Assembly (NCBI RefSeq): GCF_000826545.1
Contig: NZ_CDME01000002.1
Span: 1,559,187 to 1,623,186 of the forward strand
Direction of reading: 5' to 3'
DNA length: 64,000 nucleotides
DNA from: Kibdelosporangium sp. MJ126-NF4
Lineage (GTDB): Bacteria > Actinomycetota > Actinomycetes > Mycobacteriales > Pseudonocardiaceae
Shown here: piece after piece, positions 52,504-61,588 of the stretch
Numbering within the stretch: the stretch's first letter is position 1
Layout of the letters: each line of letters opens with the position of its first letter
Translations under genes and position numbers: made by a program
The notes under the pieces: generated by a model
Seen by the model: the letters and a program-made list of their open reading frames with translations, nothing else
What the model was told of the DNA's origin: nothing
The model's database searches: none

Positions 52504-54042
52504 TTACTCGTTCATCAGGCGCTCGACCTGGGCACGGAGATCACCGAAAGCCGACAGGTCCGGCACGGTCCAGCCATCCAGGTCGTACTCGGCCATGCAC
52601 TGGTCGACGAACGCCTTGTAGTCGTCCAGCTGACCGCCCGCCTCCTGCATGGCCAGCAGTTCCACCCTGGTGTTCTCGTGGTTGCCCGCGTAGTTGCGTT
52701 CGTAGAGCTCGTGACGGCCACCGAACTCGGTGCCGACCGCGTCCCACAACAGCTTCATCACCTTGGCGCGCTCGACCGAGTCGCTGCCGTTCGAGCCGCG
52801 CATGTACTTGTCGAGATACGGCCTGATCTCCGGATTCCGGAAGTCCCGCACGCCGGAGTTGAGATAGATCAGTCCACTGGCGACGTCCTGCATCACGATC
52901 TCGCGCACCCGCGGATAGCCGATCTGCATGAACCACCGGTATGCCATGCCGTACTGCGGGTTCGGCAGCACCGCGCCGTCGCGCCACGGCACGGGATTGC
53001 GCGCCGCCGCGTCCGACAGGGCCCAGAACAGGTTGCGCCACGCCAGAACCTCGCCCAGCCGGGACTGCACACCGCGGAAGTCCTTTGTCCCGGTCAGCTC
53101 CAGTGCCTTGGCCAGCGCTCCCGCGATGAACTCCAGCTTGACGGCCAGCCGCGTGCAGCCGTGGAACGTGAACCGCTCGACGAACCCGGACTGCCCGCTG
53201 AACGCCTGCACCTTGGCGATGTCGCCGTAGATGAACACGTTCTCCCACGGCACGAGGACCTTGTCCAGGATCAGGATGGTGTCGTTCTCGTCCAGCCTGG
53301 AGGACAGCGGGTAGTCGAACGGACTGCCCATCACCGCGGCGGTGGCCGCATAGGACGGACGGCAGATCAGCTTCATCCCCGGCGCGTCCATCGGCACGGT
53401 CGCCACCAGCGCGAACTTCTTGTCCTTCAACGGCAGGCCGTAGTGCGCGATGAAGTTGTAGTGCGTCAGCACCGATCCGGTGGCGACCACCTTGGCACCG
53501 CTGACCACGACACCCGCGTCGGTCTCCCGTTCGACGTGGACGAACACGTCGGCGACCTGGTCGGGCGGCAGGCCCCGGTCCACGGGCGGGTGCACGATCG
53601 CGTGGTTCCAGTACAGGACCTTCTCCTGCGACTCGCGGTACCAGCGCCGGGCGTTGTCCGCGAAAGGCTCGTAGAAGTCGGCGTTCGCGCCGAGCGTGCC
53701 CAGGAACGACGCCTTGTAGTCGGGGCTGCGGCCCATCCAGCCGTAGCTCAGCCGCGCCCACGCCGCGATCGCCTGCTGGTCGGCGACCAGGTCCTCGGCG
53801 CTGCGCGGCGTGGTGAAGAACCGATGGGTGTAGCCGCCGCTGCCGGTGTCGGTCGCGGTGGTCAGCACCGGGCGACTTTCCGGGTCGTGCAGCGCGTCGT
53901 AGAGACGCGCGGTCATCCGGACGGCGTTGTGGAACGCCGGATGCCTGGTCACGTCCTTGACCCGGTCGCCGTAGAGGAAGATCTCCCTGCTGTCGGAAAG
54001 ACTTTCGATGTACTCCTCGCCGGTGAACGGCCGGTCGCCCAT
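52504..54042 (-). CDS. 4-hydroxyphenylacetate 3-monooxygenase-like flavin-dependent hydroxylase (HpaB/PvcC family)
   Basis: 512 residues. ATG 54042 follows GAGGGGACG. The family pattern is complete: [20 protein letters not shown], then [53 protein letters not shown]; and the late [20 protein letters not shown]. HpaB enzymes are the oxygenase half of two-component FADH2-dependent systems that ortho-hydroxylate phenols such as 4-hydroxyphenylacetate or tyrosine. No HpaC reductase is nearby. It is divergent from the radical SAM gene (285 bp), so it probably belongs to the same biosynthetic unit as the methyltransferase and oxidase. Confidence 0.88.
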   Translation of the reverse strand: MGDRPFTGEEYIESLSDSREIFLYGDRVKDVTRHPAFHNAVRMTARLYDALHDPESRPVLTTATDTGSGGYTHRFFTTPRSAEDLVADQQAIAAWARLSYGWMGRSPDYKASFLGTLGANADFYEPFADNARRWYRESQEKVLYWNHAIVHPPVDRGLPPDQVADVFVHVERETDAGVVVSGAKVVATGSVLTHYNFIAHYGLPLKDKKFALVATVPMDAPGMKLICRPSYAATAAVMGSPFDYPLSSRLDENDTILILDKVLVPWENVFIYGDIAKVQAFSGQSGFVERFTFHGCTRLAVKLEFIAGALAKALELTGTKDFRGVQSRLGEVLAWRNLFWALSDAAARNPVPWRDGAVLPNPQYGMAYRWFMQIGYPRVREIVMQDVASGLIYLNSGVRDFRNPEIRPYLDKYMRGSNGSDSVERAKVMKLLWDAVGTEFGGRHELYERNYAGNHENTRVELLAMQEAGGQLDDYKAFVDQCMAEYDLDGWTVPDLSAFGDLRAQVERLMNE

Positions 54043-54327
54043 CAGACGTCGTCCCCTCGTTCGTACGACTACAGCAGAGCCGGGGAAATCATCACACCCG
54101 GAGGACGCCCACGGCATCTTCCTCGGTGCTGCCCATTCCGCACGCACAGAGTTGCTTCGTGGCACCAGTTGTGGTCACGGGCCTCGCACATCACCGGACA
54201 TACCAAGAAGTCCGGAAAACGTATGAACCGCAATCGGAGAGATGCCGAGCGCGAACGCGCGGTGTGATGCTGTGCCGTACCTGATCGCTACGCCCGAGGC
54301 GCACGGCAACCGAAAGAGGGCAACACA
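54043..54327. other. Divergent promoter region, no supported gene
   Basis: 285 bp between the HpaB-like and radical SAM genes. A 14-codon open frame (MNRNRRDAERERAV, 54223-54267) has no clear ribosome site. No strong inverted repeat was found. Promoters for both genes presumably lie here. Confidence 0.5.
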
Positions 54328-56310
54328 ATGACCGAAAGCGGCAAGCTGGTCGTCGACCTCGTTCAGCAGGGCATCTGGGACATGCCACTGGAGTCGATGC
54401 CGCTCGCGTCCGGCTATCTCAAGGCGACGGCCCTCGCCGACGACGCGATCGCCAAGGCGTGCGACATCCAGATCCGCAACTTCCGCGGTGGGATAACCCT
54501 GTCCTCCATGGCATACCAGCTGTTCAGCGAACGCGTCCCGGATGTGCTGGCGTTCTCGGTGTTCGGCTGGAGCTTCCGTGCCTTCGGCTCGCTGGCCGAG
54601 ACCTACAAGCAGCTCAACCCGAACGGCTGGGTCATCTTCGGTGGCACGCACGTCGCCAACCAGGCCGACCGCGTGTTCCGGATGTTCCCGTGCGTCGACG
54701 TAGTGGTCAACGGCGAAGGTGAGATCATCTTCCGCGACCTGCTGCGAGCCCGTATCGACGGCGTCACCGGCGAACGACTCGCCGCGATCACCGGAATCTC
54801 CTATGTGGACGACGATGGCAAGATCCAGGACACGGCGGACCGCGACCGGATCGCCAACCTCGACGACATCCCCTCGCCGTTCCTGACCAACGCCATCGAG
54901 ATGACCGACGAGCAAGGCCGGTTCCGCTACGACGTGGCGCTGATGGAAACCAATCGCGGTTGTCCCTACAAGTGTTCCTTCTGCTACTGGGGCGGCGCCG
55001 TCGGGCAGAAGGTCCGTGCGTTCTCCCGTGAACGGCTGCGTGCCGAACTGGAGTTCTTCGCCAAGATGCGCGTGCACACCATCGTGGTGTGTGACGCCAA
55101 CTTCGGTCTGCTGCCCGGTGACCTGAAGTTCGTCGACGACCTGATCGAGGTCCGCGACCAGTACGGTTTCCCACGCGCGCTGGAGACGTCGTGGGCGAAG
55201 AACAAGTCGAAGACCTTCTACGCGATCGTCAAGAAGATGCGGGACGCGGGCATGCGCAGTTCCTTCACGCTCGCGCTGCAGACGCTCGACGACACCACCC
55301 TCACCCTGATGAACCGCAAGAACATGAAGGTCAACGAGTGGGAGGACCTGTCGGAGTGGTTGGACCGCGAGGGCCTTGACTGCTACGCGGAACTGATCTG
55401 GGGCGCGCCGGGCGAGACCGTCGAGTCGTTCATGGCCGGGTACGACAAGCTGGCGCGGCGGGTGTCCCGCATCGCCTGCTACCCGATGTTGTTGCTGCCC
55501 AACACCGACTACGGAGACAACCGCGACGTCCACGGGATCATCGCGGTGCGCGGCGACAACGACGACTTCGAGTACGTGCTCAAGAACCGCCAGGTCACGT
55601 TCGCCCAGAACCAGGACATGCAACGGTTCCTGTTCTGGGCACGCGTGATCGCCGAGATGGCCGTGCTCCGGCACGCGTGGGTCGGCCTGCGGGAACTGGC
55701 CGGGGTGCGCCAGACACAGGTCCTGCTCAGCCTCGACGAGTGGATCCGCGCGACCGACGACCCCGCCGCCGAACCGTTGCGTTCCACACTGGAGAGCGTC
55801 ATCGTCGGCACCGGCGACGTCGGGTCGGCGATCAGCTACATCTACCGGGAGCCGGACGTCAAGCGGATGATGACCCGCTGGTGGGCCGAGCGGATCCAGC
55901 CGCTGGTGCCCGAGGACAAGGTCGCGGTGCTCGACGAGCTGTTCCGGTACGACCTGCTGACCCAGCCGATCGCGGCCCCACCGGGCGCCGAGCGGCCGGA
56001 CACCACGGGCATCGACTTCGTGACCGTCCGCGGCGAGGACTACTACCGGCGCACGGCCGTGCGGCTGGCCTACGACGTCCCGGCGATCATGTCCGCGCTG
56101 CGGGCCGAGCAGGTGCCCGACCTGTCACCGCGGACCACCGAGGTGGACCTGTACTACAAGATCGGGTGCGAGAGCGCGGTCGCGTCCACCAACCACGAGA
56201 CCATCGTGCACTTCATGGGGATGACCACCGAGCAGGTCATGGCCAACGCCGCCGCTCAGACGGTCGACGCCACGGTCATGAGCCTCACTGGCGACAAAGG
56301 CTCCTGCTGA
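54328..56310 (+). CDS. Cobalamin-binding-domain radical SAM enzyme, probable methyltransferase
   Basis: 660 residues; the ATG at 54328 follows GAAAGAGGG. An N-terminal B12-binding-like Rossmann domain (about 1-140; MPLASGYLKATALADDAIAK, then PNGWVIFGGTHVANQADRVF) precedes the radical SAM barrel. That barrel has C212-x3-C216-x2-C219 (TNRGCPYKCSFCYWGGAV), the [4Fe-4S] site. WGAPGETVESFMAGY is typical of this group. The DxHxxG base-off motif is not seen, as in several class B methylases. About 150 C-terminal residues are unassigned. Class B enzymes methylate unreactive carbon or phosphorus using methylcobalamin; KedN5-like C-methyltransferases are a possible comparison. It heads an operon with the MppJ-like gene 44 bp on. 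Confidence 0.85.
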   Translation: MTESGKLVVDLVQQGIWDMPLESMPLASGYLKATALADDAIAKACDIQIRNFRGGITLSSMAYQLFSERVPDVLAFSVFGWSFRAFGSLAETYKQLNPNGWVIFGGTHVANQADRVFRMFPCVDVVVNGEGEIIFRDLLRARIDGVTGERLAAITGISYVDDDGKIQDTADRDRIANLDDIPSPFLTNAIEMTDEQGRFRYDVALMETNRGCPYKCSFCYWGGAVGQKVRAFSRERLRAELEFFAKMRVHTIVVCDANFGLLPGDLKFVDDLIEVRDQYGFPRALETSWAKNKSKTFYAIVKKMRDAGMRSSFTLALQTLDDTTLTLMNRKNMKVNEWEDLSEWLDREGLDCYAELIWGAPGETVESFMAGYDKLARRVSRIACYPMLLLPNTDYGDNRDVHGIIAVRGDNDDFEYVLKNRQVTFAQNQDMQRFLFWARVIAEMAVLRHAWVGLRELAGVRQTQVLLSLDEWIRATDDPAAEPLRSTLESVIVGTGDVGSAISYIYREPDVKRMMTRWWAERIQPLVPEDKVAVLDELFRYDLLTQPIAAPPGAERPDTTGIDFVTVRGEDYYRRTAVRLAYDVPAIMSALRAEQVPDLSPRTTEVDLYYKIGCESAVASTNHETIVHFMGMTTEQVMANAAAQTVDATVMSLTGDKGSC

Positions 56311-56354
56311 CAGCCGTTTCCCGCCACCACTACGAAATGTAGGTGAACCCGTCC

Positions 56355-57368
56355 ATGAATGACGCCTTGAACGCCACCACCGACACGGCCGCCCCGGTGG
56401 CGTACATCTTCAACTCGGCGGTCGCTGCGTCGGCCATCGGCGCCGCGTGGGAGCTGGGCATCCTGGACGCCTTGCAGGCCAACGGTACGCTCGAACTGCC
56501 CGAGTTCGCCGCTGAGCACGGGCTCGACCCGCAGTCCACACTCGGCATCGGGCGCGCGCTCGCCGCCGTCGACATCGTCGAACGCACCGACACCAAGGTC
56601 ATGCCCGGCCGCCACTTCGACGACGTCTGCCGCAACCGCTCCTTCTTCCACTGGCTGGCCAGGGGCAGCGCCGAGCTGTTTCGCCGGATGCCGGACGTGA
56701 TCAGGACAGCCAACCGGTCCGGGGAGTTCCACCAGCGCGACGCGGCGGCGATCGCGTTCGCGTGCAGGGAGATCAGCGAGCTGACCTACGACCCGTGGTT
56801 CTGGAACGCGGTCGACGGTATCACCTCCTCCCCCGCGGTCGTCGCAGACCTCGGCTGTGGTGGCGGTCAACGGATCCTGCAGCTGTTGGACCGGTTCCCC
56901 GGCGCACGCGCGCTCGGCATCGACATCGCCGAGCCCGCGCTGGCGGTCGCGGCGGACGCCGCCGCCGACGCGGGCCTCACCGACCGGGTCACGCTGATCG
57001 CCGACGACGTGCTCACCATGACGCCGCGCCCGGAGTTCGACGAGGTCGAGCTGCTGACGTGCTTCATGATGGGACACGACTTCTGGCCGCGGCAGCGCTG
57101 CGCGCGGACCCTGCGGCGGCTGGCCGCGCTGTTCCCCCGTGCGTCCACGTTCCTGCTGGGCGACGCCACCAGGACGACCGGCGTGGCCGACCGGGACCTG
57201 CCGGTGTTCACGCTCGGGTTCGAGCTGGCCCACGACCTGATGGGCACGTTCATTCCGACGATCGCCGACTGGGAGTCGGTGTTCGCCGACGGCGGCTGGC
57301 GGGTGCGCGAGCAGCACCGGATCGGCATCGCGGTCGGCGAGGTCATCTTCGAGCTCGAACGGGCCTGA
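56355..57368 (+). CDS. MppJ-like phenylpyruvate C-methyltransferase (SAM and iron dependent)
   Basis: 337 residues from ATG 56355 (AGGTG nearby); a GTG 12 bp earlier is possible. The length and sequence closely follow MppJ of the mannopeptimycin pathway, which methylates the beta carbon of phenylpyruvate en route to beta-methylphenylalanine. Shared stretches include FNSAVAASAIGAAWELGILD, FHWLARGSAELFRRMPDV, FHQRDAAAIAFACREISE, the SAM motif VVADLGCGGGQRI, LLTCFMMGHDFWPRQRC and LPVFTLGFELAHDLMGTFIP. From memory, MppJ holds its iron with H243 and H295; here H241 and H293 lie in the same motifs with a constant offset of two. I infer methylation of an aromatic 2-oxo acid. Confidence 0.88.
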   Translation: MNDALNATTDTAAPVAYIFNSAVAASAIGAAWELGILDALQANGTLELPEFAAEHGLDPQSTLGIGRALAAVDIVERTDTKVMPGRHFDDVCRNRSFFHWLARGSAELFRRMPDVIRTANRSGEFHQRDAAAIAFACREISELTYDPWFWNAVDGITSSPAVVADLGCGGGQRILQLLDRFPGARALGIDIAEPALAVAADAAADAGLTDRVTLIADDVLTMTPRPEFDEVELLTCFMMGHDFWPRQRCARTLRRLAALFPRASTFLLGDATRTTGVADRDLPVFTLGFELAHDLMGTFIPTIADWESVFADGGWRVREQHRIGIAVGEVIFELERA

Positions 57369-57487
57369 CAGGGGCGGTACCCCCAATCCGGGCCGGATTG
57401 CGCACGATCGAACAAGACTGCGAACACGATCGGGTGGAAATCTTGCCCGGCGGACATCCCACGTGTCGTCGTACCGATGGAGAGCAC

Positions 57488-58960
57488 ATGCTGAACAGAC
57501 GAAAGCTGCTGGCGTTCGGCGGGGTCGCCGTGGGTGGTGCCCTTGTCGTGCCGGAAAGCGTGCGCCGGACCGCGGCCGCCGCGGCGGAGCCACCGGGCAT
57601 GCACGGCATCCACCGCCGCCACCTGCACCAGGCAGGGACGATCCGCCCGCACGCCGGGGTACCGGAGTTCAGCGTGCAGATGCCGATCCCCAAGGTGCTG
57701 CTGCCGTTCAAGGGCGACCCGGACATCGACTTCTACCGGGTGGCGATCAAGCAGGCGAACGCCGAGATCCTGCCCGGCGTGCAGACCCCGGTGATGACGT
57801 ACAACGGGGACTTCGTCGGGCCGACCATCCGGGCCCGCACCGGCCGTCCGGTGTCGATCACGTTCGCCAACCAGTTGACCCAGGACGCGAACGTGCACCT
57901 GCACGGCGGACACGTCCCACCGTCCAGTGACGGCCACCCGATGGACCTCATCGCCCCAGGCGGCTACCGCACCTACGCGTACCCCAACCGCCAGCAGGGC
58001 GCGACTCTCTGGTACCACGCCCACAGCCACCACACCGAGGCTGAGCACGTCTACAACGGACAGCACGCCTTCTACATCGTCGACGACCCGGCAGAGGCCT
58101 CACTGAAGCTGCCCAGCGGCAAGTACGACGTGCCGATCATGCTGCGCGACGCGCTGTTCGACGAGAGCGGCAAGCTGGACTTCCTCAGTCCTCCGCCGTT
58201 CCGCAACGTCGACCTGGCCAACGGCAGGCCGCAGCCGTTCTTCCCGGTAGCAGCGCGCAAGTACCGGTTCCGGTTCCTCAACAGCGCCACCGAACGCAAC
58301 TACATCCTCAACCTCGGTGGCGTCGACATGATCCAGATCGCCTCGGACGGCGGCCTGCTGCCGGTGCCGGTGCCGCGCAAGGAGTTCCGGCTCAGCTCGG
58401 GCGAGCGAATCGACATAGTGATCGACTTCAGCAAGTTCCCGGTCGGCACCAAACTGGTGCTCGGCGACGTACAACGGCCCGTGCTGCGCTTCGACGTGAC
58501 GAGCAAGGCCATCGACGACAGCCGCGTGCCCGACACTCTGCGTGCACTGCCGGGCCTCGCGACACCGACGTTCGAGCGGACCGTGGACATGAAGACGGTG
58601 TTCAACGGCGAGATCCCCGACGGCGTGATCAACGGCAAGATCTTCGACCCCAACCGTGTCGACTTCCAGATCAAGCGCGGCACCACGGAGATCTGGAACA
58701 TCGTCAACGGTGACAGTGCGGAGGGCTGGGCACACAACTTCCACATGCACCTCGTCCAGTTCCGGGTACTCAGCCGCGCCGGTCGGCCACCGGAGCCGGA
58801 CGACCGCGGCCGCAAGGACACGATCATGCTGCCCGCGAACGAGCCGGTCCGGATCCAGGCGACCTTCGACGGCGACTTCACCGGCAGGTACGTGTACCAC
58901 TGCCACTTCCTCGAGCACTCGTCCATCGGGATGATGGGCCAGATGGAGATCACGCCGTAG
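57488..58960 (+). CDS. Secreted multicopper oxidase (Tat exported, CotA/phenoxazinone-synthase-like)
   Basis: 490 residues. ATG 57488 follows GGAGAGCAC. The Tat signal is LNRRKLLAFGGVAVGGALVV. All four copper motifs are intact: HLHGGH, WYHAHSHH, HNFHMHLVQF and YHCHFLEHSSIGMM, the last with a methionine axial to the type 1 copper. The two-to-three cupredoxin layout and length fit bacterial laccases of the CotA/SpoIVFB-PhsA type. Such enzymes oxidatively couple aminophenols or catechols, which fits an HpaB hydroxylase product. It is 119 bp after the methyltransferase with no terminator between. Confidence 0.9.
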   Translation: MLNRRKLLAFGGVAVGGALVVPESVRRTAAAAAEPPGMHGIHRRHLHQAGTIRPHAGVPEFSVQMPIPKVLLPFKGDPDIDFYRVAIKQANAEILPGVQTPVMTYNGDFVGPTIRARTGRPVSITFANQLTQDANVHLHGGHVPPSSDGHPMDLIAPGGYRTYAYPNRQQGATLWYHAHSHHTEAEHVYNGQHAFYIVDDPAEASLKLPSGKYDVPIMLRDALFDESGKLDFLSPPPFRNVDLANGRPQPFFPVAARKYRFRFLNSATERNYILNLGGVDMIQIASDGGLLPVPVPRKEFRLSSGERIDIVIDFSKFPVGTKLVLGDVQRPVLRFDVTSKAIDDSRVPDTLRALPGLATPTFERTVDMKTVFNGEIPDGVINGKIFDPNRVDFQIKRGTTEIWNIVNGDSAEGWAHNFHMHLVQFRVLSRAGRPPEPDDRGRKDTIMLPANEPVRIQATFDGDFTGRYVYHCHFLEHSSIGMMGQMEITP

Positions 58961-58970
58961 CCAACCGGGT

Positions 58971-58994
58971 GTGGGCCGCTTCCCGGCGGCCCAC
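58971..58994. terminator. Bidirectional hairpin terminator
   Basis: GTGGGCCGC (58971-58979) pairs with GCGGCCCAC (58986-58994). It lies between the convergent oxidase and DUF6907 genes. Confidence 0.75.
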
Positions 58995-59001
58995 CTCGTG
59001 T

Positions 59002-59376
59002 CTACTCGGAGGTCTCCTCGGCCAGAGTCACCATGTCGAGCAGCGCCTGAGCGATCCGGCGGGCCTCGGGCGGAAGCAGGTGCAGCTTCGTGCGGTCGCG
59101 GGGCAACCGGTCCAGGACCACGCGCGGTCCGATCTCCCGAACGTGTTGATCGAGGTAGATCGCCAGCTCGGTGGGCCGGTAGTCCGACGCCTTGTGCGGC
59201 GCCTGCCCATGGACGTTCATGTCCTCAGTCGACAGCTGGACCTCACGCACGTCGTCCGACACATGCCGCCGGTCCCCGCTGTCCAGCTTGTCCTCATGGA
59301 ACTGGTCGCACCAGGCCGGGCACGGTCCCTGCAACCAGAACGGTCGTTCATGCAGCTCGCTGGGCGAACTGGTCAT
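59002..59376 (-). CDS. DUF6907 family protein
   Basis: 124 residues. PFWLQGPCPAWCDQFHEDKL with a downstream histidine (C-x3-C-x3-H type) is the characteristic small metal-site motif of DUF6907. The C-terminal half (ELAIYLDQHVREIGPRVVLD) is usual for the family. These proteins occur next to XRE regulators in actinomycetes; function is unknown. The ATG overlaps the stop of the next gene upstream (ATGA). Confidence 0.8.
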   Translation of the reverse strand: MTSSPSELHERPFWLQGPCPAWCDQFHEDKLDSGDRRHVSDDVREVQLSTEDMNVHGQAPHKASDYRPTELAIYLDQHVREIGPRVVLDRLPRDRTKLHLLPPEARRIAQALLDMVTLAEETSE

Positions 59377-59996
59377 GAGTCACGCTCCGGCACCAGTGTG
59401 CATCCACGCAGCTGCCTGACCAGGCTGAATGCCTGAACCCAGCTGATCCGTGGATCATCGAACGCGACAATCTCGGCGCCCACCGGAACAGGCCTGTCGC
59501 GCCCTCGCGCGTAGAGCTTCCCGCGTACACCGACAACGAGACACTCACGGACCCGCACCACTGCCGCGCCCCGACGCAACCTCGGACACAGCCGGGTGGA
59601 GACGTCCACGCAGCGCTGGCAGATCGGCGGCTCGGCATTCGCCATCGCGTCCGGCCACCCCGGCCAATCGTCTCGGAAGTCCGGCAACAACCACAGAATC
59701 CCATCCGCTGTCCGGTCCGCTTCCCCACCGCACACCTGACACAGCAGCCGACGCATCGCCCGACGCTGCCGCAACGAGTGAACGTCGCCGAACACCGGCC
59801 GCCCCTCACCTGGGCGAGAGACGGCCCGAACCCACAGGACGCCGTGCTTGTCACGGTCCATGAGCGTCTCGTCGACGTAACCGACACCGCCAGACCGGAA
59901 GATCACCTCGCCAGACAGATCCCGCTCGGCAGACCACGCCGTGACATACGGAACCGTCAGATGTCGTGAAGCGGATTCGTCACTGTTAGATGACAT
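59373..59996 (-). CDS. Zinc-ribbon-like protein coupled to DUF6907
   Basis: 207 residues from ATG 59996 (MSSNSDESASRHLTVPYVTA); the longer frame lacks a ribosome site. The middle has two CxxC pairs (LLCQVCGGEAD and PPICQRCVD), followed by another cysteine (RLCPRLR), which suggests a zinc ribbon. FRSGGVGYVDETLMDRDKHG, then VLWVRAVSRPGEG, resembles small actinobacterial proteins found beside DUF6907. No function is assigned. It is divergent from the XRE regulator (180 bp), which probably controls this coupled pair. Confidence 0.65.
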   Translation of the reverse strand: MSSNSDESASRHLTVPYVTAWSAERDLSGEVIFRSGGVGYVDETLMDRDKHGVLWVRAVSRPGEGRPVFGDVHSLRQRRAMRRLLCQVCGGEADRTADGILWLLPDFRDDWPGWPDAMANAEPPICQRCVDVSTRLCPRLRRGAAVVRVRECLVVGVRGKLYARGRDRPVPVGAEIVAFDDPRISWVQAFSLVRQLRGCTLVPERDS

Positions 59997-60175
59997 GCGG
60001 ACTCCATTGTCCGTAGAACGGACATCGGATATCAGCGATCGGCGGCCACTCATGAGGCACGAACACCGTCCGGAAGCTGGCACTGCAGGTTCATGCGAGT
60101 AGTCTGTTGGTTGCAGTGCGTAAGCGGAACGGGTTCGCTGTCCACAGCGGTCCACAGGTGCGAGACGGGAGCCAG

Positions 60176-61306
60176 GTGTCCGAGACGGGCAGGGTGCTCC
60201 GTGCCGCGAGGCAGTCGGCAGGCATGAGCCTCACCGTGATGGCGCGGCGAACGCACTACAGCAAGTCCCTGCTCGGAATGGTGGAGACTGGTCAAAGGGC
60301 AGCCACACCAGAAGTGGTGTCGGCTTACGAACAAGCGTTGGGTGTCAAAGGGCTGGGTGACGATGTGAACCGAAGGGAGCTGTTGGCAGCAGCGGCTGCC
60401 GTACTCACCGGAGCAAACACACCTGAGCCACTCGCGCGTTTACTCGACGGACTTGCGGCGGCGGAGACACCAGGCAGAGTAGGCCGTTCGGAAGTCGAGG
60501 CGGTACAGCAGGCCACAACCGCCTATACGACCATGGACCTTCGCTACGGCGGCGCCGTTGCCGCCGACGTGTCAGCTGGTGCTCTCCGATGGGCCGTAAG
60601 CCTCCTGGACGCGCCGATGCGCGACGACACCCGAGTGGCGTTGTCCGAAGCGGTTGGGGCGCTCGCTGACCGGACGGCATGGACCCACTACGACGCCGGA
60701 CGAAGCCACTCCGCGCGGCGCTTGTCTACGCTCGCGCTTCGTACCGCGAACGAAGGCAACGATCCCGATTTGCGTGCGCATGTCATGTTGAACATGGCCG
60801 CACAAGTTGGAGACGACCTACCAGCGGACGCAGCGCGCGTTGTCGAGTCCGCGCTTTCCGACGCCAGGATCTGCGGCCTTGAACGTGCGAATTTGCATGC
60901 CGGGTTGGCGGGACACCTGGGGAAGGTGGGGCGGACTCGCGAGGCACTCGGTCATATCGCGGTCGCTGACTCACTCGCGGCTCGCGGCGGTGACACTCCC
61001 GAGTGGGCCGCTTTCCTCACCACAACACACCTGGATTCGATCATCACTCAAGCCCTCGCATCCGCTGGTGAGCATCACGAAGCCATCGGACGTTTTGAGA
61101 ACCTGCTACCACGCATAGGCACAAACAGGCTCCGTGGCAGGGCAGGGCGAATGATCGACCTCGGAACGCTCTACGCGCGTACTGGACGCGCCGACGAAGC
61201 ACGATCACTCGCCCACCAGGCGGAAGTAGCGCTGAGTGACGTTCGCTCCGCCCGCGTGAACGCGCAGCTGGGGACCTTGCAACGGGTGCTCGAATCGACG
61301 GCATAG
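60176..61306 (+). CDS. XRE-family regulator with TPR-like C-terminal domain
   Basis: 376 residues. I use GTG 60176 (VSETGRVLRAARQSAGMSLT) because GGGAG precedes it by 5 nt and it matches the family opening; TTG at 60107 is longer by 23 polar residues. The N-terminal helix-turn-helix (about 1-65; ARRTHYSKSLLGMVETGQRA, then ATPEVVSAYEQALGV) is followed by a helical TPR-rich effector part to the end. Actinomycete relatives act in peptide-responsive or developmental switching, and DUF6907 genes are frequent neighbours. The divergent pair is the likely target. Confidence 0.82.
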   Translation: MSETGRVLRAARQSAGMSLTVMARRTHYSKSLLGMVETGQRAATPEVVSAYEQALGVKGLGDDVNRRELLAAAAAVLTGANTPEPLARLLDGLAAAETPGRVGRSEVEAVQQATTAYTTMDLRYGGAVAADVSAGALRWAVSLLDAPMRDDTRVALSEAVGALADRTAWTHYDAGRSHSARRLSTLALRTANEGNDPDLRAHVMLNMAAQVGDDLPADAARVVESALSDARICGLERANLHAGLAGHLGKVGRTREALGHIAVADSLAARGGDTPEWAAFLTTTHLDSIITQALASAGEHHEAIGRFENLLPRIGTNRLRGRAGRMIDLGTLYARTGRADEARSLAHQAEVALSDVRSARVNAQLGTLQRVLESTA

Positions 61307-61588
61307 GCACGTCCTGGGAGCAGGCATGCGACGACGCGACATCACCCATCCCCGTCTGCGCAAGATCCGTGACGAACCACCGTGATCGCCGTGTCCACCA
61401 TTGCGACACGGTGAGTCCGCCTTGCAGCACAACGAGATACACGTTCCGGCACCATGAAAGCCCCGAGCCCTGGGCGGTTGGGGAATTTCATGATGTCGGA
61501 AAGGTGGACACGGTGTGCTGGACAGCGAATCCCGCTGGTGCGCGGGCTGGCTCCTGCAGCGACTCGCGCCTGCCCTCGCCGAATAGGA
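61307..61588. other. Intergenic region, no supported gene
   Basis: 282 bp between the convergent XRE and MFS genes. CCGTGTC (61389-61395) with GACACGG (61405-61411) forms a 7-bp hairpin without a U tract. A 19-codon frame at 61326 (MRRRDITHPRLRKIRDEPP) lacks support. Confidence 0.4.

Noticed and set aside
54223..54267. 14-codon frame in the HpaB/radical SAM promoter region as a RiPP precursor
   Set aside because: No ribosome site, no leader/core pattern and very high arginine content; not supportable.
61326..61385. 19-codon frame after the XRE gene
   Set aside because: No ribosome-binding site and no recognisable family.
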